From CAZDRI01 sp964508055 (GTDB lineage: Bacteria; Pseudomonadota; Gammaproteobacteria; PS1; Pseudothioglobaceae), in contig CAZDRI010000001.1 in NCBI GenBank assembly GCA_964508055.1, positions 1 through 64,000 on the forward strand: DNA of 64,000 bases. Reading direction: 5' to 3'. Made by a program: the position numbers and the translations under genes. Of the stretch, positions 18,516 through 27,033 are shown one piece after another. The first letter of the stretch is position 1, and every line of letters begins with the position of its first letter. The notes below the pieces were generated by a model. The model saw only the letters and a program-made list of their open reading frames with translations, was not told where the DNA came from and did no database searches.

Positions 18516-19533
18516 TAAGATATTTTTAGCTATATTTTTATTGATTTTATCAACTATAGTAAATGCTATACCTAATAATTGTGTTGGTCTTTTATATCAT
18601 CATTTTTCTGATAAAACTCCTAAAAGCACCAGTGTTTCGCCTAAGTTATTTGAGCAACATTTAAAATATTTGAAAGAAAATAATTTTCAAATATTACCGC
18701 TTTCAGAAGTTATAACTAAACTTAAAAACAAACAAAAATTAGCAGATAAGTGTGTATTTATAACTATTGATGATGCTTATATATCAATTTATAATAATGC
18801 CTATCCATTAATTAAGAAATACAATACACCAGTAAGCGTATTTGTTAGCACTGAGCAAACTGATAAAGGTTATAAAGCTATTATGACTTGGGACCAAATG
18901 CGAGAAATACAAGGAGACTTAGTTAGCTTTTATAATCATTCTAGAAATCACAGTCATTTAACAGAGCAAAGCATTACAAAAACTCATGCTGAAGTTTTAT
19001 ATGCTGCAAAGCGTTTGCAAGAAGAATTAAGTGTTAAAGATAAATTTTTTGCCTACCCTTATGGTGAATACGATAAAGATACTTATGATTTATTGACAAG
19101 TCTTGGCTATGTATCTTTTGGGCAGCAATCTGGAGCAATAGGGGAAAATAGTGATTTTTCAGCATTACCTCGCTTTCCTATGGCAGCAAATTATGCAAAA
19201 ATGAAAAGTTTTAAATTAAAAGTCAACACATTAGCGTTTCCAATATTGTCAGAAAAGCCTATTAATTCTGTAATTACTAATGACTTAAAGCCTAAACTTA
19301 TTATTATCTTTAATAGGGAAATTAATAAAAAAGAACAACATAGTTTTAATTGCTTTGTTTCAGGACAACAAAATGCAGAAGTTATATGGAAGAATAGCAA
19401 ACATGTAATTATCAGAGCTAAAGAAAATTTAAACTTTGGTAGAAGCCGTTATAACTGTACTATGTTAAGTAGGTTTGATAAAAGATTTTATTGGTATTCT
19501 AAGCAATGGCTTAATAGTAGCAGAAAAGATTAA
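18508..19533 (+). CDS. Secreted polysaccharide deacetylase
   Basis: A 341-residue protein with a signal peptide (residues 1-20, ending VNA-I) and a carbohydrate esterase 4 domain. The metal-binding motif 1 is TIDDA near residue 90, and motif 2 appears as NHSRNHSHL near residue 141. Motif 3-like FAYPYGEYD follows. The C-terminal 100 residues after the catalytic domain are beta-rich and unassigned. Such enzymes remove N-acetyl groups from cell-surface or peptidoglycan sugars. The gene overlaps the RND exporter by eight bases and its stop codon lies at the base of a strong hairpin. Confidence 0.85.
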   Translation: MINKIFLAIFLLILSTIVNAIPNNCVGLLYHHFSDKTPKSTSVSPKLFEQHLKYLKENNFQILPLSEVITKLKNKQKLADKCVFITIDDAYISIYNNAYPLIKKYNTPVSVFVSTEQTDKGYKAIMTWDQMREIQGDLVSFYNHSRNHSHLTEQSITKTHAEVLYAAKRLQEELSVKDKFFAYPYGEYDKDTYDLLTSLGYVSFGQQSGAIGENSDFSALPRFPMAANYAKMKSFKLKVNTLAFPILSEKPINSVITNDLKPKLIIIFNREINKKEQHSFNCFVSGQQNAEVIWKNSKHVIIRAKENLNFGRSRYNCTMLSRFDKRFYWYSKQWLNSSRKD

Positions 19534-19568
19534 GGCCTCGTTTAAAGGGGGAGGAAAAACGAGGCCTT
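19532..19568 (+). terminator. Strong hairpin after deacetylase gene
   Basis: A perfect 12-base-pair stem (AAGGCCTCGTTT with AAACGAGGCCTT) enclosing a 13-base purine loop that contains GGGGGAGG. The left arm overlaps the deacetylase stop codon. There is no run of T after it, so it is not a textbook intrinsic terminator. It may protect the 3' end of the mRNA or be part of a structured RNA together with the next hairpin. Confidence 0.6.
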
Positions 19569-19569
19569 A

Positions 19570-19620
19570 TTAACTACTAAAAGGAGGAAATTAAGTTAGG
19601 TTAGTAGTAGCACCCAACTT
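19570..19620 (+). other. Second hairpin with alternative pairing
   Basis: An eight-pair stem, ACTACTAA (19573-19580) with TTAGTAGT (19601-19608), encloses a loop containing AAGGAGGAAA. A competing stem pairs AAGTT.GG (19593-19600) with CC.AACTT (19613-19620), which would break the first one. Like the previous hairpin it displays GGAGG in the loop. With the neighbour it forms a roughly 90-base structured segment in the 171-base gap between the deacetylase and hemH genes. Whether it is a small RNA, a 3' UTR or a hemH leader is open. Confidence 0.35.
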
Positions 19621-19704
19621 GATGGTAAATTATACATATATATAAGAATAAAAGCAAATACTTATATTATAAAATTATGATAAACAAATAAGGTATTGAA
19701 TTAT

Positions 19705-20658
19705 ATGAAAAAAACAGCAATTTTACTTGTTAATTTAGGCTCTCCTAGAGAACCAAATAAAAAAAAAGTAAGAATTTATTTAAAACAATTCTTATCTGAT
19801 AGAAGAATTATTGATATTCCACAAATTATTTGGTGGTTTATTTTAAACTTATTTATCTTACCTATAAGAGCTAAAAAATCAGCTAATTTATATAAAAAAG
19901 TATGGACTAAAAACGGTTCACCATTAATAGTTAATTCAAAAAAACAACAACAGAAATTGCAGTTAGAATTTAAAGATATGATAGTAGAGTTAGCTATGCG
20001 TTATGGTAGTCCATCTATTGATTATGCTTTAACTAGACTAGGAAAAATTAATATTAATAAAATTATTGTAATTCCGCTTTATCCACAGTTTTCATCTTCT
20101 ACCACTGCAAGTGTTTTTGATGCGATAAGTGAATATTATAAAAATATGCAAAATATACCAAATATAAGTTTTGTAAGTGATTATCATCAAAACAGTAAAT
20201 ATATAGCCTCCTTAGCTTTAAAGATAAAAGATTCATGGACTAAAAATAAAAAAGCAGATATTTTATTAATATCATTTCATGGCACTCCGCTAAGTTTTAG
20301 AGAAAAGGGTGACCCTTATTATGAGCAATGTATTAAAACAGCTAAGCTATTAGCTGATAAATTAGATTTAACTACTAAACAATATAAAATAGTTTTTCAA
20401 TCACAATTTGGTAATAGAGAGTGGCTACAGCCTTATGCTGTTGATGTTTTAAAACAATTGGCTAGTGAAAATAAAAGTGTGGATATTATTTGTCCAGGTT
20501 TTGCATCTGATTGTTTAGAGACTTTAGAAGAAATAAATATAAGCTATAGAAATTTATTCATTAAAAGTGGTGGTAAGAGTTTTAATTATATAGAGGCTTT
20601 AAATGATGATAGCAATCATATTAAGATGTTAAAAAATATAGTGGAAGAAAATGTCTGA
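19705..20658 (+). CDS. hemH: Ferrochelatase
   Basis: Inserts ferrous iron into protoporphyrin IX, the last step of haem synthesis, at the inner face of the membrane. The 317-residue protein shows the N-terminal LLVNLGSP, the ferrochelatase signature SFHGTPLSF with its catalytic histidine, and the conserved glutamate in DCLETLEEI. I chose the ATG at 19705 rather than a TTG nine bases earlier, because the AAGG-type ribosome-binding site lies at a proper distance only from the ATG. The end overlaps mutS by eight bases. Confidence 0.95.
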   Translation: MKKTAILLVNLGSPREPNKKKVRIYLKQFLSDRRIIDIPQIIWWFILNLFILPIRAKKSANLYKKVWTKNGSPLIVNSKKQQQKLQLEFKDMIVELAMRYGSPSIDYALTRLGKININKIIVIPLYPQFSSSTTASVFDAISEYYKNMQNIPNISFVSDYHQNSKYIASLALKIKDSWTKNKKADILLISFHGTPLSFREKGDPYYEQCIKTAKLLADKLDLTTKQYKIVFQSQFGNREWLQPYAVDVLKQLASENKSVDIICPGFASDCLETLEEINISYRNLFIKSGGKSFNYIEALNDDSNHIKMLKNIVEENV

Positions 20659-23185
20659 AAAATATACTCCAATGATGGAGCAATATTTAAAAATAAAAAA
20701 AGATTATCCTAGTACTTTATTGTTTTACAGGATGGGAGATTTTTACGAACTTTTTTTTGACGATGCTAAAAAGGCAAGTTCATTATTAAATATCTCACTT
20801 ACAGCACGAGGTAAATCTAGAGGTAAACCCATTCCTATGGCTGGTGTGCCATATCATGCAGTAGATAATTATTTAGCAAGATTATTAAAGCAAGGTGAGT
20901 CTATTGCTATATGCGAACAAATAGGCGATGCTAATACTTCAAAAGGCCCGGTTGAAAGAAAGGTAGTGCGTTTAGTTACACCTGGAACTTTAACAGATGA
21001 GGCTTTACTAGCAGAAAAACAAGAAAGTATAGTTTGTGCTTTATTTTATAAAAATAATACTATTGGTATAGCGGCTATAAATTTAAGTGCAGGCAGGTTC
21101 TGGGTGAATGAAATAGCTGAAAAATCTTTAGAAACTGAGCTTATAAAGATAAATCCTAGTGAGATATTATTGTCAGAGGGCTATGAATTTAACTTTCAGC
21201 AAGATTTTAATATTCAGAGCTATCCTAGTTGGAAGTTTGATTTAGATATTAGCTATGAGTTATTAACAAAACATTTTAATGTTAAAAATCTTACAGCTTT
21301 TGGGTTAGAAAAAGCAATATATGCCATTTCAGCGGCTGGCGCCTTATTAGATTATGTAATAAACACTCAAAAAGATGCACTTAATTTTATTTCAAAAATT
21401 GAAATAGAACAAAATGATGATTATTTAGTATTAGATTTAAGTAGCTATAAAAATTTAGAATTAGAAGAAAATATTCATGGCAAAGAGAGTAATACTTTAA
21501 TTGCAGTATTAGATAAAACAACTACTGCTATGGGAGCAAGATTATTGCGTCATTGGCTGCGTCATCCATTACGCTCACACTATAAAATCAATGCTAGACT
21601 AAATAATGTTGAAACTATTTTAGAACAAAATAATAGTGATGAAATTGTTGATATTTTAAGAAATATTGACGATATTGAAAGAATATTATCGCGTATTGCC
21701 TTAAAAACAGCTAAACCAAGAGATTTATCAAAATTAAGAGATAGCCTAAAAACTCTTCCAGAATTGCAGAGTATTCTAAAAAGTATGAACTATAAGCATA
21801 TAGATGCTATTAATAATAACATTTCATCATTTCCTGAAGTAGTTAATCTTTTGCAAGCAGCAATTATTGATACTCCACCAATATTAATTCGTGACGGAGG
21901 AGTTATAAAACAAGGCTTTAATTCTAAATTAGATGAGCTTAGAGGGTTGCAGCAAAATGCAGGAGGTTATTTATTAGAATTAGAGAAAAAAGAAAGAGAT
22001 AGATTAGGCAATAATAATTTAAAAGTAAGCTATAACCGAGTTCATGGATATTATATTGAGATATCAAGATTACATTCTGATAATGTCCCAAATGATTATA
22101 TTAGAAAGCAAACTTTAAAAGGAAGTGAAAGATTTATAACTAGTGAATTAAAAGAGTTTGAACAAAAGATGTTATACGCATCTTCTAAAGCACTTAGCTT
22201 AGAGAAAAAATTATATGATGAATTATTAGATTCACTTGAGCAGTATTTAGTTAAGTTAAAAAAATCAGCCCAAGCCATATCACAAATTGATGTTCTAACT
22301 AATTTTGCAAATATTGCTAAAGTATTAAATTTCAATAAACCAACTATGGCTGATGAGGTTTTAATAAACATTATCAATGGTCGTCATCCAGTAGTTGAAA
22401 AAGTTATAGACACCCCTTTTATTGCCAATAGTAGTTATTTTGATGATAATAAAAAAATGCACTTAATTACTGGACCAAATATGGGAGGTAAATCTACCTA
22501 TATGCGCCAAACAGCCTTAATTGTCCTACTTGCACATATTGGATGTTATGTCCCCGCAGAAAGTGCAACTATTGGTATCGTAGATAAAATTTTTACTCGT
22601 ATAGGCTCACACGATAATCTTACCAAAGGTTTATCTACATTTATGGTAGAAATGACTGAAACAGCAAGTATTTTAAATAATGCTACCGAACATAGCTTAG
22701 TATTGGTAGATGAGATAGGTAGAGGAACTAGCACTTTTGATGGTCTTTCACTTGCTTGGGCTTGTGCAGAGCACTTGGCAAAAGAAATAAAATCTTATAC
22801 TTTATTTTCCACTCATTATTTTGAGTTAACTACCTTATGTGAAAAACTAACTTTAGCAGATAATTTACATTTAGATGCCATAGAGTATAAAGATAGTATT
22901 GTTTTTTTATATCAAGTTAAAAAAGGAGCAACAAATCAAAGCTATGGATTGCAAGTAGCATCTTTAGCAGGGTTGCCTAAAAAAGTTATTAATGATGCTA
23001 AAGAGCAATTACATCTTTTAGAGCAAGGCAAGCACATTAAAGTAAAAACAAAAGATAGAGGGCAAATTGATTTATTTAAAGAAGAAACAGCTCCAATAAT
23101 AAAAGAATTAACAGCTGTAAATCTTGATAATATGAATGCAAAACAAGCTCTTGATTTTTTATATAAATTAAAAGAAAAGATATGA
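20651..23185 (+). CDS. mutS: DNA mismatch repair protein MutS
   Basis: Mismatch-recognition ATPase. The 844-residue protein is full length. The N-terminal mismatch-binding domain carries the Phe-x-Glu wedge (MGDFYELFF near residue 28). The connector and lever domains follow, then the ATPase with Walker A GPNMGGKST (near residue 611) and Walker B LVDEIGRGTS. The C-terminal helix-turn-helix dimerisation region is present. It is translationally coupled to hemH upstream and overlaps a 26-codon peptide downstream. mutL lies 40 kb away in the same window. Confidence 0.97.
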   Translation: MSEKYTPMMEQYLKIKKDYPSTLLFYRMGDFYELFFDDAKKASSLLNISLTARGKSRGKPIPMAGVPYHAVDNYLARLLKQGESIAICEQIGDANTSKGPVERKVVRLVTPGTLTDEALLAEKQESIVCALFYKNNTIGIAAINLSAGRFWVNEIAEKSLETELIKINPSEILLSEGYEFNFQQDFNIQSYPSWKFDLDISYELLTKHFNVKNLTAFGLEKAIYAISAAGALLDYVINTQKDALNFISKIEIEQNDDYLVLDLSSYKNLELEENIHGKESNTLIAVLDKTTTAMGARLLRHWLRHPLRSHYKINARLNNVETILEQNNSDEIVDILRNIDDIERILSRIALKTAKPRDLSKLRDSLKTLPELQSILKSMNYKHIDAINNNISSFPEVVNLLQAAIIDTPPILIRDGGVIKQGFNSKLDELRGLQQNAGGYLLELEKKERDRLGNNNLKVSYNRVHGYYIEISRLHSDNVPNDYIRKQTLKGSERFITSELKEFEQKMLYASSKALSLEKKLYDELLDSLEQYLVKLKKSAQAISQIDVLTNFANIAKVLNFNKPTMADEVLINIINGRHPVVEKVIDTPFIANSSYFDDNKKMHLITGPNMGGKSTYMRQTALIVLLAHIGCYVPAESATIGIVDKIFTRIGSHDNLTKGLSTFMVEMTETASILNNATEHSLVLVDEIGRGTSTFDGLSLAWACAEHLAKEIKSYTLFSTHYFELTTLCEKLTLADNLHLDAIEYKDSIVFLYQVKKGATNQSYGLQVASLAGLPKKVINDAKEQLHLLEQGKHIKVKTKDRGQIDLFKEETAPIIKELTAVNLDNMNAKQALDFLYKLKEKI

Positions 23186-23262
23186 AAAAAATATTGTTAA
23201 TAACTATTTTATTTTTAACTTCATATGTAGCCACAACTGTAGCTATTGATATAAATAATTAA
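23182..23262 (+). CDS. 26-residue hydrophobic peptide after mutS
   Basis: A tiny open frame starting ATGA over the mutS stop codon. The predicted peptide begins MKKILL, has a hydrophobic stretch of about 14 residues and ends in IDINN. It looks like a signal peptide or single-span membrane micropeptide, or the leftover N terminus of a lost secreted protein. It ends eight bases before the nadB start. The overlap with mutS supports translation, but nothing else does. Confidence 0.4.
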   Translation: MKKILLITILFLTSYVATTVAIDINN

Positions 23263-23270
23263 GGTTATAT

Positions 23271-24827
23271 ATGAACAAATTTGATGTTTTGATTATAGGG
23301 TCAGGTGCTGCAGGTCTTATGACAGCATTAAATTTAAATAAAAAATTAAGAATTTTAATTATTGCCAAAAAATCATTATTAGATGCCTCATCATATTATG
23401 CCCAAGGTGGAATTTCAGCAGTATTGGATAACGATGATAGTAATGAACTTCATATAAATGACACTTTAAGAGTAGCACAAGGCTTAGGTGATAAAAAAGC
23501 TATTAGTTTTATGGTAGCAAACTCTAAAAATATTATTGAAGATTTAGAAGATTTTGGAGTAAATTTTACAAAAAAAAATAATTCCTATCATTTAACTAAA
23601 GAAGGAGGGCATTCAGTTAGAAGAGTGGCACATGTAGTTGATAAAACAGGTAGAGAAATACAATTAGCTCTAATTAAAGCAGTCCAAAAAAGAAATAATA
23701 TTAAATTAGCCCAAGATTATATTGCTGTAGATTTAATTAAAAATAATAATAATTGTATTGGTGTTTATGTCTTAAATAAAAAAAAACAAAAAGTTAAAAC
23801 CATATATGCATCTTTTACAGTATTAGCAACAGGAGGAGCAAGTAAAGGCTATATCTATACCACCAACCCAGATACTTCAACTGGTGATGGTATAGCTATG
23901 GCATATAGAGCAGGATGTAAGATAGCTAATATGGAGTTTACTCAATTTCACCCAACATGCCTATATCATAAGGATGCAAAGTCTTTTTTAATATCAGAAG
24001 CAGTTAGAGGAGAGGGGGGGAGACTAATCTTAGCTGATGGTTTAGAATTTATGATTAAATATGATGCAAGAAAAGAGCTAGCACCAAGAGATATAGTTGC
24101 AAGAGCTATTGATAATGAAATAAAAACCAAAGGCTTAGATTGTGTTTATTTAGATATATCTTATAAGTCAAAGAATTGGATATTAAAACATTTTCCAACA
24201 ATTTATAAAAAATGCTTATCGCTTGGTGTTGATATTAGTAAAAAACCAATACCAGTTGTTCCTGCGGCACACTACACTTGCGGCGGTGTTAGTATAAACC
24301 TAAATTGTAAAACAGATATTAATAATCTTTATGCAGTTGGCGAGGTTAGTTGCAGCGGTGTTCACGGAGCAAATCGTATGGCTAGTAATTCTTTATTAGA
24401 ATGTTTTGTATTTGCAAAAGCATGCGCTAAAAGTATTAATGGTTATGACTCAAAGCCTTTAAACATAGAAGTGGCTGCTTGGGACGCAAGTAGAGTTGAG
24501 GTATCAAAAGAAGTTGTTTTCGTTAATCATCTATGGGATGAGGTAAGAAGACTTATGTGGGACTTTGTAGGCATTGTCCGTAATAATAGAAGACTTTTTT
24601 ATGCTAGAAAAAGACTAAACCAAATTGAGGAAGAAGTTAATGAATATTATCGTAGCTATATTATTACTAATGATTTAATAGAGCTTAGAAATTTAGTTAC
24701 CGTTGCTAAATTAACTGTAGCATCTGCAATAAAACGCAAAGAAAGTAGAGGGCTACATTTTAATGAAGACTATCCAGATAGCAGTAAAATTTATGCTAAT
24801 AGCTATTATTTAAGAAAGAGTAATTAG
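23271..24827 (+). CDS. nadB: L-aspartate oxidase
   Basis: FAD enzyme that oxidises aspartate to iminoaspartate, the first step of de novo NAD synthesis. The 518-residue protein has the FAD motif GSGAAGLM at residues 10-17, the catalytic-region signature YYAQGGISA, and the conserved HGANRMASNSLLE near the flavin. The C-terminal three-helix domain is intact. An AAGG-type ribosome-binding site precedes the ATG. nadA and nadC are not adjacent. The homologous succinate dehydrogenase flavoprotein is excluded by the length and by the Asp-oxidase-type C terminus. Confidence 0.95.
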   Translation: MNKFDVLIIGSGAAGLMTALNLNKKLRILIIAKKSLLDASSYYAQGGISAVLDNDDSNELHINDTLRVAQGLGDKKAISFMVANSKNIIEDLEDFGVNFTKKNNSYHLTKEGGHSVRRVAHVVDKTGREIQLALIKAVQKRNNIKLAQDYIAVDLIKNNNNCIGVYVLNKKKQKVKTIYASFTVLATGGASKGYIYTTNPDTSTGDGIAMAYRAGCKIANMEFTQFHPTCLYHKDAKSFLISEAVRGEGGRLILADGLEFMIKYDARKELAPRDIVARAIDNEIKTKGLDCVYLDISYKSKNWILKHFPTIYKKCLSLGVDISKKPIPVVPAAHYTCGGVSINLNCKTDINNLYAVGEVSCSGVHGANRMASNSLLECFVFAKACAKSINGYDSKPLNIEVAAWDASRVEVSKEVVFVNHLWDEVRRLMWDFVGIVRNNRRLFYARKRLNQIEEEVNEYYRSYIITNDLIELRNLVTVAKLTVASAIKRKESRGLHFNEDYPDSSKIYANSYYLRKSN

Positions 24828-24860
24828 CAGTTAACAATGACCAACAATTGTTTAATAAAA

Positions 24861-24891
24861 TTGTAAACACGAGTTTAGATGTTGTTATAAT
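24861..24891 (+). promoter_or_regulatory. Probable promoter of the orphan gene pair
   Basis: A TATAAT box at 24886-24891 with a TTGTAA -35-like element at 24861-24866 and a 19-base spacer. It lies 32 bases before the start of the 58-residue orphan gene, with an AAAGGAAAGGG ribosome-binding site in between. The spacer is longer than ideal. Confidence 0.45.
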
Positions 24892-24923
24892 AATTTTTTT
24901 TATAATGAATAAAGGAAAGGGTG

Positions 24924-25100
24924 ATGGTGATGGCTATTAGAAACATTGATAAAGAGTTATTTAAGAAGGCGCAAAAAGAAAACAATATATTTATTCAGGA
25001 AAATGAAAAAGGTTCATCTAAATATCAATTCTTGAATGCAGAAAAATCAAAATCAGCAGGTAGAGAATTAGCTAAAAAGATATTCAGACAAGAACACTAA
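24924..25100 (+). CDS. Small hypothetical basic protein
   Basis: A 58-residue, lysine-rich soluble protein with a strong upstream purine-rich ribosome-binding site. It contains no motif I recognise. The sequence is dominated by charged helix-forming residues, with KSAGRELAKKIFRQ near the C terminus. The start could be the ATG at 24924 or a second in-frame ATG two codons later. It ends nine bases before the next orphan gene, so the two may be co-transcribed. Its size and pairing resemble an antitoxin-like partner, but I have no direct evidence for that. Confidence 0.5.
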   Translation: MVMAIRNIDKELFKKAQKENNIFIQENEKGSSKYQFLNAEKSKSAGRELAKKIFRQEH

Positions 25101-25109
25101 TTTAATTAA

Positions 25110-25667
25110 ATGCTTAGTGTCTATATATGTAAATTTTACGGTGAGATGAGTGGAATAACAGGGCAGTTTCGTGATTTTACTGTTGGTCATCCAAAAATTA
25201 AAGAAGAATGTGATGAAATTGAAAACAGAGCTAAGGACGAAGAGCTAAGTTTTGTTGGTAAATTATCAGAGGCTAATCCATTTAAAAAAACTGCAAATTT
25301 AGCAATGCATATACTTTATGCATCACCTTTAAAAACTGAAATTATAAAAGAAGGCCCAATTAAACAATATGCTGTAAAAGAGTTATGGTCATTAGTAAAC
25401 ATATCCAACCATCAAAACGCACTTGTAGCTGTAACATATGCTCTAAGTACATTAAGTAATAATTTGTTTAGAGATACTGAATTAAAAAATGTTTTTATAT
25501 CGTATCATTATCTTGTAGATTTAGTTAGTATTTTATGCAGTATAGAAATTTGTGAAGGAAAATATGATAATTTATTTAAACCTGCTTCTTGGTTATCATT
25601 AATTTTTGAGCAAATAGTTTATAAAACACACCCAAAACTTGAATACAAAAAAGGTTTTCAGTTTTAA
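25110..25667 (+). CDS. Hypothetical protein, helical
   Basis: A 185-residue protein without a family I recognise. It appears mostly alpha-helical and soluble, with no signal peptide or obvious catalytic motif. An in-frame ATG at 25146 (MSGITGQF) is preceded by GGTGAG and may be the true start, giving 173 residues. It follows the 58-residue orphan gene on the same strand and is followed by alaC after 62 bases. Base composition is like the neighbours, so recent transfer is not indicated. Confidence 0.5.
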   Translation: MLSVYICKFYGEMSGITGQFRDFTVGHPKIKEECDEIENRAKDEELSFVGKLSEANPFKKTANLAMHILYASPLKTEIIKEGPIKQYAVKELWSLVNISNHQNALVAVTYALSTLSNNLFRDTELKNVFISYHYLVDLVSILCSIEICEGKYDNLFKPASWLSLIFEQIVYKTHPKLEYKKGFQF

Positions 25668-25729
25668 AAAATTAAATCTATTTTTTTATAACTTGTTATA
25701 ATTTAATAATTTTTGCAAATAGTAGTGCA

Positions 25730-26923
25730 ATGAACTCTGATTTCCCAAGAATAAAGCGCTTACCTCCCTATGTTTTTGCGGCGGTTAATGAATTAAAAGC
25801 TAAAAAAAGAGCTGAAGGTGAAGATGTTATTGATTTTGGTATGGGTAATCCTGATCAACCAACGCCAAAACATATTGTTAATAAACTTGTTGAGTCAGCA
25901 CAAAGAGGGGATACTCATCGTTACTCACTGTCAAGAGGTATACCAAGGTTAAGGAAAGCGATTTGCACATGGTATAAAGATAAATTTGATGTGGACTTAG
26001 ATTATGAAACAGAAGCAATTGTAACAATTGGCTCTAAAGAAGGTTTAGCACATTTAGCCTTAGCAATAATTGAAACAGGTGATACTGTATTGGTTCCAAA
26101 CCCAGCCTATCCTATTCATCCTTATGGCTTTGTAATTGCTGGAGCTGATATAAGACATATCCCTTGTATGGTAGATGATGAGGTTTTTATTGAGTATTTA
26201 GAAAAAGCAGTAAAAGATTCATGGCCAAAGCCAAAAGTTTTAGTAATAAACTATCCCTCAAATCCTACTGCAAAATGTGTGGAGCTTAGCTTTTTTGAAA
26301 AAATTGTAAAAATAGCAAAATTGCACAAAATTTGGCTAATACAAGATTTAGCTTATGCAGAGATTGTCTATGATGATTATAAAGTACCAAGTATACTACA
26401 AGTTGAAGGAGCTAAAGATATTGCAGTAGAATTTTATTCATTATCAAAAACATATAATATGCCAGGATGGAGAGTAGGTTTTATGGTTGGAAATAAGACT
26501 TTAGTAAATGCTTTAGCTAAAATGAAATCTTATCTTGATTATGGTATGTTTACTCCTATCCAAATTGCATCAATTGAGGCATTAGAAAGCAGCCAAGATT
26601 GTGTTAAAGATATTCAAAAACTTTATCAAAGCAGGCGCGATACTCTATGCTCAGGATTAAATAGTATAAATTGGCAAGTAGAAGTGCCAAAAGCAACCAT
26701 GTATATTTGGGCACAAATCCCAGATTTTTATAAAGATATGGGCTCTTTAGAGTTCAGTAAAAAGCTAATTAATGATGCAAAAGTTGCAGTATCTCCTGGC
26801 ATAGGTTTCGGTGATTATGGGGATAATTTTGTGCGCTTTGCATTAATTGAAAACGAACATCGTACTCGCCAAGCAATAAGAGGTATTCGCCAAATGTTTA
26901 AAAATGATGGTTTTATAAAATGA
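25730..26923 (+). CDS. alaC: Alanine-synthesising aminotransferase, AlaC type
   Basis: A 397-residue fold-type I PLP aminotransferase of the AlaC/YfdZ group, which makes alanine from pyruvate using glutamate. The N terminus FPRIKRLPPYVF, the GMGNPDQPTP substrate loop, and the PLP lysine in SLSKTYNMPGWR are all present. The aspartate that contacts the pyridine nitrogen falls in IQDLAYAE. The ATG is preceded by a spacer with a plausible promoter; the gene is convergent with ppiD. LL-diaminopimelate aminotransferase activity cannot be excluded from sequence alone. Confidence 0.9.
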   Translation: MNSDFPRIKRLPPYVFAAVNELKAKKRAEGEDVIDFGMGNPDQPTPKHIVNKLVESAQRGDTHRYSLSRGIPRLRKAICTWYKDKFDVDLDYETEAIVTIGSKEGLAHLALAIIETGDTVLVPNPAYPIHPYGFVIAGADIRHIPCMVDDEVFIEYLEKAVKDSWPKPKVLVINYPSNPTAKCVELSFFEKIVKIAKLHKIWLIQDLAYAEIVYDDYKVPSILQVEGAKDIAVEFYSLSKTYNMPGWRVGFMVGNKTLVNALAKMKSYLDYGMFTPIQIASIEALESSQDCVKDIQKLYQSRRDTLCSGLNSINWQVEVPKATMYIWAQIPDFYKDMGSLEFSKKLINDAKVAVSPGIGFGDYGDNFVRFALIENEHRTRQAIRGIRQMFKNDGFIK

Positions 26924-26991
26924 TAGCTTGTACCCCTCATTCATATTTTTTTTTGATATAGATTATCTTTTTTCATATAAACAACTTAAAT

Positions 26992-27015
26992 AAAAATACT
27001 ATGAAAAGTATTTTT
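26992..27015. terminator. Bidirectional A/T hairpin between alaC and ppiD
   Basis: A nine-pair stem, AAAAATACT with AGTATTTTT, around a six-base loop, lying between two convergent genes. The flanking A run and T run would give a U-tract in both directions. It has only one G-C pair, so it is weak, but its position fits a shared terminator. Confidence 0.5.
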
Positions 27016-27033
27016 ATACAGTAGCTTTTTTAT

